Source: Heligmosomoides polygyrus polygyrus
Lineage: Eukaryota > Nematoda > Chromadorea > Rhabditida > Heligmosomidae
Direction: 5' to 3'
DNA: 64,000 nucleotides
Assembly (NCBI GenBank): GCA_947396885.1
Contig: OX377206.1
Location: forward strand, 46,111,631-46,175,630
Position 1 is the first letter of the stretch. Every line of letters begins with the position of its first letter. The notes beneath the pieces were generated by a model that searched no databases, had not been told where the DNA came from, and worked only from the letters and a program-made list of their open reading frames with translations. The translations under genes and the position numbers were made by a program. Below are positions 36,467-50,400 of this stretch, one piece after another.

Positions 36467-37905
36467 CTCACCCCTAATCATTACATAAGTTGGACGACGT
36501 CTACGGCACGCCTTCTGTATCCCTATGCACCTTGGACGACGTCCAGTGTTCGCCTTTCGAATCTCTACCCACGTTGGGCGACGTCTGCGGCACTTCTTCT
36601 GAACCCTGACGTACGTTGAACGACGTCTAGCCCCCCCCCCCCCCTAATCATTACATAATTTGGACGGCGTCTGGGGCACGCCTTCTGAATGCTGACGCAC
36701 GATGAACGACGTCCAGTGTTCGCCTTTTGAATCTCTACCCACGTTGGGCGACATCTGCGGCACTTCTTCTGAACCCTGACGTACGTTGAACGACGTCTAG
36801 CTCCCCCCCCCCCCCCTAATCATGACGTAAGTTGGACGACGTCTAGGGCACGCCTTCTGAACGCTGACGCACATTGAAAGACGTCCAGTGTTCGCCTTTT
36901 GAATCTCTACCCACGATGGGCGACGTCTGCGGCACTTCTTCTGAACCCTGACGTACGTTGAACGACGTCTAGCTCCCCCCCCCCCCCCTCACCCCTAATC
37001 ATTACGTAAGTTGGACGACGTCTACGGCACGCCTTCTGAACGCTGACGCACATTGAAAGACGTCCAGTGTTCGCCTTTTGAATCTCTACCCACGTTGGGC
37101 GACGTCTGCGGCACTTCTTCTGAACCCTGACGTACGTTGAACGACGTCCAGCCCCCCCCCCCCTAATCATTACATAATTTGGACGGCGTCTGGGGCACGC
37201 CTTCTGAATGCTGACGCACGTTGAACGACGTCCAGTGTTCGCCTTTTGAATCTCTACCCACGTTGGGCGACATCTGCGGCACTTCTTCTGAACCCTGACG
37301 TACGTTGAACGACGTCTAGCTCCCCCCCTAATCATGACGTAAGTTGGACGACGTCTAGGGCACGCCTTCTGAACGCTGACGCACATTGAAAGACGTCCAG
37401 TGTTCGCCTTTTGAATCTCTACCCACGTTGGGCGACGTCTGCGGCACTTCTTCTGAACCCTGACGTACGTTGAACGACGTCTAGCTCCCCCCTCACCCCT
37501 AATCATTACGTAAGTTGGACGACGTCTAGGGCACGCCTTCTGTATCCCTATGCACCTTGGACGACGTCCAGTGTTCGCCTTTTGAATCTCTACCCACGTT
37601 GGGCGACGTCTGCGGCACTTCTTCTGAACCTGAGGTAGTTGAACGACGTCTAGCCCCCCCCCTAATCATTACGTAAGTTGGACGACGTCTAGGGCACGCC
37701 TTCTGAATCCCTATGCACCTTGGACGACGTCTAGGGCACGCATTCAAAATCCCCGACTCACGAAGGACGACGTCTAGGGTAGCCTTCTGAATGCTGACGC
37801 ACGTTGAACGACGTCTAGCTCCCCCTCCTAATTATTACATAAGTTGGACGACATCTAGGGCACGCCTTCTGAATGCTGACGCACGTTGAACGACGTCCAG
37901 TGTTC
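36467..37905 (+). repeat. 1.6-kb tandem duplication, copy 2 with an 84-bp deletion
   Basis: It matches copy 1 at an offset of about 1611 bp up to about 37806. There the G monomer joins E directly. The C and D monomers (84 bp) present at about 36196-36279 are missing, and the order then continues with the C5-T-C2 E unit near 37821. Confidence 0.82.
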
Positions 37906-38899
37906 GCCTTTTGAATCTCTACCCACCCTGGGCGACGTCTGTGGCACTTCTTCTGAACCCTGACGTACGTTGAACGACGTCTAGCTCCCCCCTAATCATT
38001 ACGTAAGTTGGACGACGTCTAGGGCACGCCTTCTGAATGCTGACGCACGTTGAACGACGTCCAGTGTTCGCCTTTTGAATCTCTACCCACGTTGGGCGAC
38101 GTCTGCGGCATTTCTTCTGAACCGTGACATACGTTGAACGACGTCTAGCCCCCCCCACCTAATCATTACGTAGGTGGGACGACGTCTAGGGCACGCCTTC
38201 TGAATGCTGACGCACGTTGAACGACGTCCAGTGTTCGCCTTTTGAATCTCTACCCACGTTGGGCGACGTCTGCGGCACTTCTTCTGAACCGTGACGTACA
38301 TTGAACGACGTCTAGCCCCCCCCCCCCCCACCTAATCATTACGTAGGTGGGACGACGTCTAGGGCACGCCTTCTGAATCCCTATGCACCTTGGACGACGT
38401 CTAGGGCACGCCTTCTGAATGCTGACGCACGTTGAACGACGTCCAGTGTTCGCCTTTTGAATCTCTACCCACGTTGGGCGACGTCTGCGGCATTTCTTCT
38501 GAACCGTGACATACGTTGAACGACGTCTAGCCCCCCCCCCACCTAATCATTACGTAGGTGGGACGACGTCTAGGGTACGCCTTCTGAATCCCAATGCACC
38601 TTGGACGACGTCTAGGGCACGCCTTCTAAATGCTGACGCACGTTGAACGACGTCCAGTGTTCGCCTTTTGAATCTCTACCCACGTTGGGCGACGTCTGCG
38701 GCATTTCTTCTGAACCGTGACATACGTTGAACGACGTCTAGCTCCCCCCCCCCTAATCATCACGTAAGTTGGACGACGTCTAGGGCACGCCTTCTGAATC
38801 CCTATGCACCTTGGACGACGTCTAGGGCACGCATTCAAAATCCCCGACTCACGAAGGACGACGTCTAGGGTAGCCTTCTGAATGCTGACGCACGTTGAA
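37906..38899 (+). repeat. HORs linking to the right-hand subfamily
   Basis: B-C-D-E and A-B-C-D-E HORs, including CACCCTGGG (37924) with a private GTCTGTGGC (near 37940) and a D'' monomer after a normal C (near 38291). A-B and AATCCCAATGCACC units follow, then a G-to-E junction near 38894. Confidence 0.75.
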
Positions 38900-41696
38900 C
38901 GACGTCTAGCTCCCCCCCCCCCTAATCATTACGTAAGTTGGACGACGTCTAGGGCACGCCTTCTGAATCCCTATGCACCTTGGACGACGTCTAGGGCACG
39001 CATTCAAAATCTCCGACTCACGAAGGACGACGTCTGCGGCACTTCTTCTGAACCCTGACGTACGTTGAACGACGTCTAGCTCCCCCCCCCCTAATCATTA
39101 CGTAAGTTGGACGACGTCTAGGGCACGCCTTCTGAATCCCTATGCACCTTGGACGACGTCTAGGGCACGCATTCAAAATCCCCGACTCACGAAGGACGAC
39201 GTCTAGGGTAGCCTTCTGAATGCTGACGCACGTTGAACGACGTCCAGTGTTCGCCTTTTGAATCTCTACCCACGTTGGGCGACGTCTGCGGCATTTCTTC
39301 TGAACCGTGACATACGTTGAACGACGTCTAGCTCCCCCCCCCCCTAATCATCACGTAAGTTGGACGACGTCTAGGGCACGCCTTCTGAATCCCTATGCAC
39401 CTTGGACGACGTCTAGGGCACGCATTCAAAATCCCCGACTCACGAAGGACGACGTCTAGGGTAGCCTTCTGAATGCTGACGCACGTTGAACGACGTCCAG
39501 TGTTCGCCTTTTGAATCTCTACCCACGTTGGGCGACGTCTGCGGCACTTCTTCTGAACCTGAGGTAGTTGAACGACGTCTACCCCCCCCCCCTAATCATT
39601 ACGTAAGTTGGACGACGTCTAGGGCACGCCTTCTGAATCCCTATGCACCTTGGACGACGTCTAGGGCACGCATTCAAAATCCCCGACTCACGAAGGACGA
39701 CGTCTAGGGTAGCCTTCTGAATGCTGACGCACGTTGAACGACGTCCAGTGTTCGCCTTTTGAATCTCTACCCACGTTGGGCGACGTCTGCGGCATTTCTT
39801 CTGAACCGTGACATACGTTGAACGACGTCTAGCTCCCCCCCCCCTAATCATCACGTAAGTTGGACGACGTCTAGGGCACGCCTTCTGAATCCCTATGCAC
39901 CTTGGACGACGTCTAGGGCACGCATTCAAAATCCCCGACTCACGAAGGACGACGTCTAGGGTAGCCTTCTGAATGCTGACGCACGTTGAACGACGTCCAG
40001 TGTTCGCCTTTTGAATCTCTACCCACGTTGGGCGACGTCTGCGGCACTTCTTCTGAACCTGAGGTAGTTGAACGACGTCTACCCCCCCCCCCTAATCATT
40101 ACGTAAGTTGGACGACGTCTAGGGCACGCCTTCTGAATCCCTATGCACCTTGGACGACGTCTAGGGCACGCATTCAAAATCTCCGACTCACGAAGGACGA
40201 CGTCTGCGGCACTTCTTCTGAACCCTGACGTACGTTGAACGACGTCTAGCTCCCCCCCCCCTAATCATTACGTAAGTTGGACGACGTCTAGGGCACGCCT
40301 TCTGAATCCCTATGCACCTTGGACGACGTCTAGGGCACGCATTCAAAATCCCCGACTCACGAAGGACGACGTCTAGGGTAGCCTTCTGAATGCTGACGCA
40401 CGTTGAACGACGTCCAGTGTTCGCCTTTTGAATCTCTACCCACGTTGGGCGACGTCTGCGGCACTTCTTCTGAACCTGAGGTAGTTGAACGACGTCTAGC
40501 CCCCCCCTAATCATTAGGTAAGTTGGACGACGTCTAGGGCACACCATCTGAATCCCTATGCACCTTGGACGACGTCTAGGGCACGCATTCAAAACCTCGA
40601 CTCACGAAGGACGACGTCTGCGGCACTTCTTCTGAACCCTGACGTACGTTGAACGACGTCTAGCTCCCCCTCCTAATTATTACATAAGTTGGACGACATC
40701 TAGGGCACGCCTTCTGAATGCTGACGCACGTAGAACCACGTCCAGTGTTCGCCTTTCGAATCTCTACCCACGTTGGGCGACGTCTGCGGCACTTCTTCTG
40801 AACCCTGACGTACGTTGAACGACGTCCAGCCCCCCCCCTAATCATGACGTAAGTTGGACGACGTCTAGGGCACGCCTTCTGAACGCTGACGCACATTGAA
40901 AGACGTCCAGTGTTCGCCTTTTGAATCTCTACCCACGTTGGGCGACGTCTGCGGCACTTCTTCTGAACCCTGACGTACGTTGAACGACGTCTGGCTCCCC
41001 CCTCACCCCTAATCATTACGTAAGTTGGACGACGTCTAGGGCACGCCTTCTGTATCCCTATGCACCTTGGACGACGTCCAGTGTTCGCCTTTTGAATCTC
41101 TACCCACGTTGGGCGACGTCTGCGGCACTTCTTCTGAACCTGAGGTAGTTGAACGACGTCTAGCCCCCCCCCCCCTAATCATTACGTAAGTTGGGCGACG
41201 TCTAGGGCACGCCTTCTGAATCCCTATGCACCTTGGACGACGTCTAGGGCACGCATTCAAAATCCCCGACTCACGAAGGACGACGTCTAGGGTAGCCTTC
41301 TGAATGCTGACGCACGTTGAACGACGTCCAGTGTTCGCCTTTTGAATCTGTACCCACGCTGGGCGACGTCTGCGGCACTTCTTCTGAACCCTGACGTACG
41401 TTGAACGACGTCTAGCTCCCCCTCCTAATTATTACATAAGTTGGACGACATCTAGGGCACGCCTTCTGAATGCTGACGCACGTTGAACGACGTCCAGTGT
41501 TCGCCTTTTGAATCTCTACCCACCCTGGGCGACGTCTGCGGCACTTCTTCTGAACCCTGACGTACGTTGAACGACGTCTAGCTCCCCCCTAATCATTACG
41601 TAAGTTGGACGACGTCTAGGGCACGCCTTCTGAATGCTGACGCACGTTGAACGACGTCCAGTGTTCGCCTTTTGAATCTCTACCCACGTTGGGCGA
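38900..41696 (+). repeat. 2.8-kb block duplicated 5766 bp away, copy 1
   Basis: Co-linear with about 44670-47462. Anchor pairs at an offset of exactly 5766 bp: CTCCGACTCA (39011 and 44777), TAGAACCACG (40731 and 46497) and TAAGTTGGGC (41187 and 46953). It includes alternating 500-bp double HORs at 39.2-40.2 kb. Similarity ends where GACATC here faces GACGTC in the other copy. Confidence 0.85.
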
Positions 41697-44669
41697 CATC
41701 TGCGGCACTTCTTCTGAACCCTGACGTACGTTGAACGACGTCTAGCTCCCCCCCTAATCATGACGTAAGTTGGACGACGTCTAGGGCACGCCTTCTGAAC
41801 GCTGACGCACATTGAAAGACGTCCAGTGTTCGCCTTTTGAATCTCTACCCACGTTGGGCGACGTCTGCGGCACTTCTTCTGAACCCTGACGTACGTTGAA
41901 CGACGTCTAGCTCCCCCCTCACCCCTAATCATTACGTAAGTTGGACGACGTCTAGGGCACGCCTTCTGTATCCCTATGCACCTTGGACGACGTCCAGTGT
42001 TCGCCTTTTGAATCTCTACCCACGTTGGGCGACGTCTGCGGCACTTCTTCTGAACCTGAGGTAGTTGAACGACGTCTAGCCCCCCCCCCTAATCATTACG
42101 TAAGTTGGACGACGTCTAGGGCACGCCTTCTGAATCCCTATGCACCTTGGACGACGTCTAGGGCACGCATTCAAAATCCCCGACTCACGAAGGACGACGT
42201 CTAGGGTAGCCTTCTGAATGCTGACGCACGTTGAACGACGTCCAGTGTTCGCCTTTTGAATCTCTACCCACGCTGGGCGATGTCTGCGGCACTTCTTCTG
42301 AACCCTGACGTACGTTGAACGACGTCTAGCTCCCCCTCCTAATTATTACATAAGTTGGACGACATCTAGGGCACGCCTTCTGAATGCTGACGCACGTTGA
42401 ACGACGTCCAGTGTTCGCCTTTTGAATCTCTACCCACCCTGGGCGACGTCTGCGGCACTTCTTCTGAACCCTGACGTACGTTGAACGACGTCTAGCTCCC
42501 CCCTAATCATTACGTAAGTTGGACGACGTCTAGGGCACGCCTTCTGAATGCTGACGCACGTTGAACGACGTCCAGTGTTCGCCTTTTGAATCTCTACCCA
42601 CGTTGGGCGACGTCTGCGGCATTTCTTCTGAACCGTGACATACGTTGAACGACGTCTAGCCCCCCCCCACCTAATCATTACGTAGGTGGGACGACGTCTA
42701 GGGTACGCCTTCTGAATCCCTATGCACCTTGGACGACCTCTAGGGCACGCCTTCTGAATGCTGACGCACGTTGAACGACGTCCAGTGTTCGCCTTTTGAA
42801 TCTCTACCCACGTTGGGCGACGTCTGCGGCATTTCTTCTGAACCGTGACATACGTTGAACGACGTCTAGCCCCCCCCCCACATAATCATTACGTAGGTGG
42901 GACGACGTCCAGGGCACGCATTCAAAATGCTGACTCACGAAGGACGACGTCTAGGGCACGCCTTCTGAATGCTGACGCACGTTGAACGACGTGCAGTGTT
43001 CGCCTTTTTAATCTCTACCCACGTTGGGCGACGTCTGCGGCACTTCTTCTGAACCGTGACGTACATTGAACGACGTCTAGCCCCCCCCCCACCTAATCAT
43101 TACGTAGGTGGGACGACGTCTAGGGCACGCCTTCTGAATCCCTATGCACCTTGGACGACGTCTAGGGCACGCCTTCTGAATGCTGACGCACGTTGAACGA
43201 CGTCCAGTGTTCGCCTTTTGAATCTCTACCCACGTTGGGCGACGTCTGCGGCATTTCTTCTGAACCGTGACATACGTTGAACGACGTCTAGCCCCCCCCC
43301 CCCACCTAATCATTACGTAGGTGGGACGACGTCTAGGGTACGCCTTCTGAATCCCAATGCACCTTGGACGACGTCTAGGGCACGCCTTCTAAATGCTGAC
43401 GCACGTTGAACGACGTCCAGTGTTCGCCTTTTGAATCTCTACCCACGTTGGGCGACGTCTGCGGCATTTCTTCTGAACCGTGACATACGTTGAACGACGT
43501 CTAGCTCCCCCCCCCCTAATCATCACGTAAGTTGGACGACGTCTAGGGCACGCCTTCTGAATCCCTATGCACCTTGGACGACGTCTAGGGCACGCATTCA
43601 AAATCCCCGACTCACGAAGGACGACGTCTAGGGTAGCCTTCTGAATGCTGACGCACGTTGAACGACGTCCAGTGTTCGCCTTTTGAATCTCTACCCACGT
43701 TGGGCGACGTCTGCGGCACTTCTTCTGAACCTGAGGTAGTTGAACGACGTCTACCCCCCCCCCCTAATCATTACGTAAGTTGGACGACGTCTAGGGCACG
43801 CCTTCTGAATCCCTATGCACCTTGGACGACGTCTAGGGCACGCATTCAAAATGCTGACTCACGAAGGACGACGTCTAGGGCACGCCTTCTGAATGCTGAC
43901 GCACGTTGAACGACGTGCAGTGTTCGCCTTTTTAATCTCTACCCACGTTGGGCGACGTCTGCGGCACTTCTTCTGAACCGTGACGTACATTGAACGACGT
44001 CTAGCCCCCCCCCCCCACCTAATCATTACGTAGGTGGGACGACGTCTAGGGCACGCCTTCTGAATCCCTATGCACCTTGGACGACGTCTAGGGCACGCCT
44101 TCTGAATGCTGACGCACGTTGAACGACGTCCAGTGTTCGCCTTTTGAATCTCTACCCACGTTGGGCGACGTCTGCGGCATTTCTTCTGAACCGTGACATA
44201 CGTTGAACGACGTCTAGCCCCCCCCCACCTAATCATTACGTAGGTGGGACGACGTCTAGGGTACGCCTTCTGAATCCCAATGCACCTTGGACGACGTCTA
44301 GGGCACGCCTTCTAAATGCTGACGCACGTTGAACGACGTCCAGTGTTCGCCTTTTGAATCTCTACCCACGTTGGGCGACGTCTGCGGCATTTCTTCTGAA
44401 CCGTGACATACGTTGAACGACGTCTAGCTCCCCCCCCCCCTAATCATCACGTAAGTTGGACGACGTCTAGGGCACGCCTTCTGAATCCCTATGCACCTTG
44501 GACGACGTCTAGGGCACGCATTCAAAATCCCCGACTCACGAAGGACGACGTCTAGGGTAGCCTTCTGAATGCTGACGCACGTTGAACGACGTCCAGTGTT
44601 CGCCTTTTGAATCTCTACCCACGTTGGGCGACGTCTGCGGCACTTCTTCTGAACCTGAGGTAGTTGAAC
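41697..44669 (+). repeat. Intervening HOR block
   Basis: Lies between the two 5766-bp-offset copies. It has B-C-D-E HORs like 36-38 kb, CACCCTGGG at 42434, the F'-B-C''-D'' module near 42900, A-B-C-D-E HORs, and a fused unit near 43840-43870 where an A monomer runs into F' and B with the C'' variant. Confidence 0.75.
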
Positions 44670-47462
44670 GACGTCTACCCCCCCCCCCTAATCATTACGT
44701 AAGTTGGACGACGTCTAGGGCACGCCTTCTGAATCCCTATGCACCTTGGACGACGTCTAGGGCACGCATTCAAAATCTCCGACTCACGAAGGACGACGTC
44801 TGCGGCACTTCTTCTGAACCCTGACGTACGTTGAACGACGTCTAGCTCCCCCCCCCCTAATCATTACGTAAGTTGGACGACGTCTAGGGCACGCCTTCTG
44901 AATCCCTATGCACCTTGGACGACGTCTAGGGCACGCATTCAAAATCCCCGACTCACGAAGGACGACGTCTAGGGTAGCCTTCTGAATGCTGACGCACGTT
45001 GAACGACGTCCAGTGTTCGCCTTTTGAATCTCTACCCACGTTGGGCGACGTCTGCGGCATTTCTTCTGAACCGTGACATACGTTGAACGACGTCTAGCTC
45101 CCCCCCCCCTAATCATCACGTAAGTTGGACGACGTCTAGGGCACGCCTTCTGAATCCCTATGCACCTTGGACGACGTCTAGGGCACGCATTCAAAATCCC
45201 CGACTCACGAAGGACGACGTCTAGGGTAGCCTTCTGAATGCTGACGCACGTTGAACGACGTCCAGTGTTCGCCTTTTGAATCTCTACCCACGTTGGGCGA
45301 CGTCTGCGGCACTTCTTCTGAACCTGAGGTAGTTGAACGACGTCTACCCCCCCCCCCCTAATCATTACGTAAGTTGGACGACGTCTAGGGCACGCCTTCT
45401 GAATCCCTATGCACCTTGGACGACGTCTAGGGCACGCATTCAAAATCCCCGACTCACGAAGGACGACGTCTAGGGTAGCCTTCTGAATGCTGACGCACGT
45501 TGAACGACGTCCAGTGTTCGCCTTTTGAATCTCTACCCACGTTGGGCGACGTCTGCGGCATTTCTTCTGAACCGTGACATACGTTGAACGACGTCTAGCT
45601 CCCCCCCCCCTAATCATCACGTAAGTTGGACGACGTCTAGGGCACGCCTTCTGAATCCCTATGCACCTTGGACGACGTCTAGGGCACGCATTCAAAATCC
45701 CCGACTCACGAAGGACGACGTCTAGGGTAGCCTTCTGAATGCTGACGCACGTTGAACGACGTCCAGTGTTCGCCTTTTGAATCTCTACCCACGTTGGGCG
45801 ACGTCTGCGGCACTTCTTCTGAACCTGAGGTAGTTGAACGACGTCTACCCCCCCCCCCTAATCATTACGTAAGTTGGACGACGTCTAGGGCACGCCTTCT
45901 GAATCCCTATGCACCTTGGACGACGTCTAGGGCACGCATTCAAAATCTCCGACTCACGAAGGACGACGTCTGCGGCACTTCTTCTGAACCCTGACGTACG
46001 TTGAACGACGTCTAGCTCCCCCCCCCTAATCATTACGTAAGTTGGACGACGTCTAGGGCACGCCTTCTGAATCCCTATGCACCTTGGACGACGTCTAGGG
46101 CACGCATTCAAAATCCCCGACTCACGAAGGACGACGTCTAGGGTAGCCTTCTGAATGCTGACGCACGTTGAACGACGTCCAGTGTTCGCCTTTTGAATCT
46201 CTACCCACGTTGGGCGACGTCTGCGGCACTTCTTCTGAACCTGAGGTAGTTGAACGACGTCTAGCCCCCCCCCTAATCATTAGGTAAGTTGGACGACGTC
46301 TAGGGCACACCATCTGAATCCCTATGCACCTTGGACGACGTCTAGGGCACGCATTCAAAACCTCGACTCACGAAGGACGACGTCTGCGGCACTTCTTCTG
46401 AACCCTGACGTACGTTGAACGACGTCTAGCTCCCCCTCCTAATTATTACATAAGTTGGACGACATCTAGGGCACGCCTTCTGAATGCTGACGCACGTAGA
46501 ACCACGTCCAGTGTTCGCCTTTCGAATCTCTACCCACGTTGGGCGACGTCTGCGGCACTTCTTCTGAACCCTGACGTACGTTGAACGACGTCCAGCCCCC
46601 CCCCTAATCATGACGTAAGTTGGACGACGTCTAGGGCACGCCTTCTGAACGCTGACGCACATTGAAAGACGTCCAGTGTTCGCCTTTTGAATCTCTACCC
46701 ACGTTGGGCGACGTCTGCGGCACTTCTTCTGAACCCTGACGTACGTTGAACGACGTCTAGCTCCCCCCTCACCCCTAATCATTACGTAAGTTGGACGACG
46801 TCTAGGGCACGCCTTCTGTATCCCTATGCACCTTGGACGACGTCCAGTGTTCGCCTTTTGAATCTCTACCCACGTTGGGCGACGTCTGCGGCACTTCTTC
46901 TGAACCTGAGGTAGTTGAACGACGTCTAGCCCCCCCCCCCCTAATCATTACGTAAGTTGGGCGACGTCTAGGGCACGCCTTCTGAATCCCTATGCACCTT
47001 GGACGACGTCTAGGGCACGCATTCAAAATCCCCGACTCACGAAGGACGACGTCTAGGGTAGCCTTCTGAATGCTGACGCACGTTGAACGACGTCCAGTGT
47101 TCGCCTTTTGAATCTGTACCCACGCTGGGCGACGTCTGCGGCACTTCTTCTGAACCCTGACGTACGTTGAACGACGTCTAGCTCCCCCTCCTAATTATTA
47201 CATAAGTTGGACGACATCTAGGGCACGCCTTCTGAATGCTGACGCACGTTGAACGACGTCCAGTGTTCGCCTTTTGAATCTCTACCCACCCTGGGCGACG
47301 TCTGCGGCACTTCTTCTGAACCCTGACGTACGTTGAACGACGTCTAGCTCCCCCCTAATCATTACGTAAGTTGGACGACGTCTAGGGCACGCCTTCTGAA
47401 TGCTGACGCACGTTGAACGACGTCCAGTGTTCGCCTTTTGAATCTCTACCCACGTTGGGCGA
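44670..47462 (+). repeat. 2.8-kb block duplicated 5766 bp away, copy 2
   Basis: Second copy of 38900-41696. The left part contains repeated A-F-G-C-D-E HORs with alternating D' and GCATTTC D forms (45252 and 45752 are equivalent positions 500 bp apart). The G-interrupted E form is absent. Confidence 0.85.
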
Positions 47463-50400
47463 CGTCTGCGGCATTTCTTCTGAACCGTGACATACGTTGA
47501 ACGACGTCTAGCCCCCCCCACCTAATCATTACGTAGGTGGGACGACGTCTAGGGTACGCCTTCTGAATCCCTATGCACCTTGGACGACGTCTAGGGCACG
47601 CATTCAAAATCCCCGACTCACGAAGGACGACGTCTAGGGTAGCCTTCTGAATGCTGACGCACGTTGAACGACGTCCAGTGTTCGCCTTTTGAATCTCTAC
47701 CCACGTTGGGCGACGTCTGCGGCACTTCTTCTGAACCTGAGGTAGTTGAACGACGTCTACCCCCCCCCTAATCATTACGTAAGTTGGACGACGTCTAGGG
47801 CACGCCTTCTGAATGCTGACGCACGTTGAACGACGTCCAGTGTTCGCCTTTTGAATCTCCACCCACGTTGGGCGACGTCTGCGGCATTTCTTCTGAACCG
47901 TGACATACGTTGAACGACGTCTAGCCCCCCCCCCCCCCCACCTAATCATTACGTAGGTGGGACGACGTCTAGGGTACGCCTTCTGAATCCCTATGCACCT
48001 TGGACGACGTCTAGGGCACGCATTCAAAATCTCCGACTCACGAAGGACGACGTCTGCGGCACTTCTTCTGAACCCTGACGTACGTTGAACGACGTCTAGC
48101 TCCCCCCCCTAATCATTACGTAAGTTGGACGACGTCTAGGGCACGCCTTCTGAATCCCTATGCACCTTGGACGACGTCTAGGGCACGCATTCAAAATCCC
48201 CGACTCACGAAGGACGACGTCTAGGGTAGCCTTCTGAATGCTGACGCACGTTGAACGACGTCCAGTGTTCGCCTTTTGAATCTCTACCCACGTTGGGCGA
48301 CGTCTGCGGCACTTCTTCTGAACCTGAGGTAGTTGAACGACGTCTAGCCCCCCCCCCTAATCATTAGGTAAGTTGGACGACGTCTAGGGCACACCATCTG
48401 AATCCCTATGCACCTTGGACGACGTCTAGGGCACGCATTCAAAACCTCGACTCACGAAGGACGACGTCTGCGGCACTTCTTCTGAACCCTGACGTACGTT
48501 GAACGACGTCTAGCTCCCCCTCCTAATTATTACATAAGTTGGACGACATCTAGGGCACGCCTTCTGAATGCTGACGCACGTAGAACCACGTCCAGTGTTC
48601 GCCTTTCGAATCTCTACCCACGTTGGGCGACGTCTGCGGCACTTCTTCTGAACCCTGACGTACGTTGAACGACGTCCAGCCCCCCCCCCTAATCATTACA
48701 TAATTTGGACGGCGTCTGGGGCACGCCTTCTGAATGCTGACGCACGTTGAACGACGTCCAGTGTTCGCCTTTTGAATCTCTACCCACGTTGGGCGACATC
48801 TGCGGCACTTCTTCTGAACCATGACGTACGTTGAACGACGTCTAGCTCCCCCCCTAATCATGACGTAAGTTGGACGACGTCTAGGGCACGCCTTCTGAAC
48901 GCTGACGCACATTGAAAGACGTCCAGTGTTCGCCTTTTGAATCTCTACCCACGTTGGGCGACGTCTGCGGCACTTCTTCTGAACCTGAGGTAGTTGAACG
49001 ACGTCTAGCCCCCCCCCTAATCATTACGTAAGTTGGGCGACGTCTAGGGCACGCCTTCTGAATCCCTATGCACCTTGGACGACGTCTAGGGCACGCATTC
49101 AAAATCCCCGACTCACGAAGGACGACGTCTAGGGTAGCCTTCTGAATGCTGACGCACGTTGAACGACGTCCAGTGTTCGCCTTTTGAATCTCTACCCACG
49201 CTGGGCGACGTCTGCGGCACTTCTTCTGAACCCTGACGTACGTTGAACGACGTCTAGCTCCCCCTCCTAATTATTACATAAGTTGGACGACATCTAGGGC
49301 ACGCCTTCTGAATGCTGACGCACGTTGAACGACGTCCAGTGTTCGCCTTTTGAATCTCTACCCACCCTGGGCGACGTCTGCGGCACTTCTTCTGAACCCT
49401 GACGTACGTTGAACGACGTCTAGCTCCCCCCTAATCATTACGTAAGTTGGACGACGTCTAGGGCACGCCTTCTGAATGCTGACGCACGTTGAACGACGTC
49501 CAGTGTTCGCCTTTTGAATCTCTACCCACGTTGGGCGACGTCTGCGGCATTTCTTCTGAACCGTGACATACGTTGAACGACGTCTAGCCCCCCCCACCTA
49601 ATCATTACGTAGGTGGGACGACGTCTAGGGTACGCCTTCTGAATCCCTATGCACCTTGGACGACCTCTAGGGCACGCCTTCTGAATGCTGACGCACGTTG
49701 AACGACGTCCAGTGTTCGCCTTTTGAATCTCTACCCACGTTGGGCGACGTCTGCGGCATTTCTTCTGAACCGTGACATACGTTGAACGACGTCTAGCCCC
49801 CCCCCCCCACATAATCATTACGTAGGTGGGACGACGTCCAGGGCACGCATTCAAAATGCTGACTCACGAAGGACGACGTCTAGGGCACGCCTTCTGAATG
49901 CTGACGCACGTTGAACGACGTGCAGTGTTCGCCTTTTTAATCTCTACCCACGTTGGGCGACGTCTGCGGCACTTCTTCTGAACCGTGACGTACATTGAAC
50001 GACGTCTAGCCCCCCCCCCCCACCTAATCATTACGTAGGTGGGACGACGTCTAGGGCACGCCTTCTGAATCCCTATGCACCTTGGACGACGTCTAGGGCA
50101 CGCCTTCTGAATGCTGACGCACGTTGAACGACGTCCAGTGTTCGCCTTTTGAATCTCTACCCACGTTGGGCGACGTCTGCGGCATTTCTTCTGAACCGTG
50201 ACATACGTTGAACGACGTCTAGCCCCCCCCCCCACCTAATCATTACGTAGGTGGGACGACGTCTAGGGTACGCCTTCTGAATCCCAATGCACCTTGGACG
50301 ACGTCTAGGGCACGCCTTCTAAATGCTGACGCACGTTGAACGACGTCCAGTGTTCGCCTTTTGAATCTCTACCCACGTTGGGCGACGTCTGCGGCATTTC

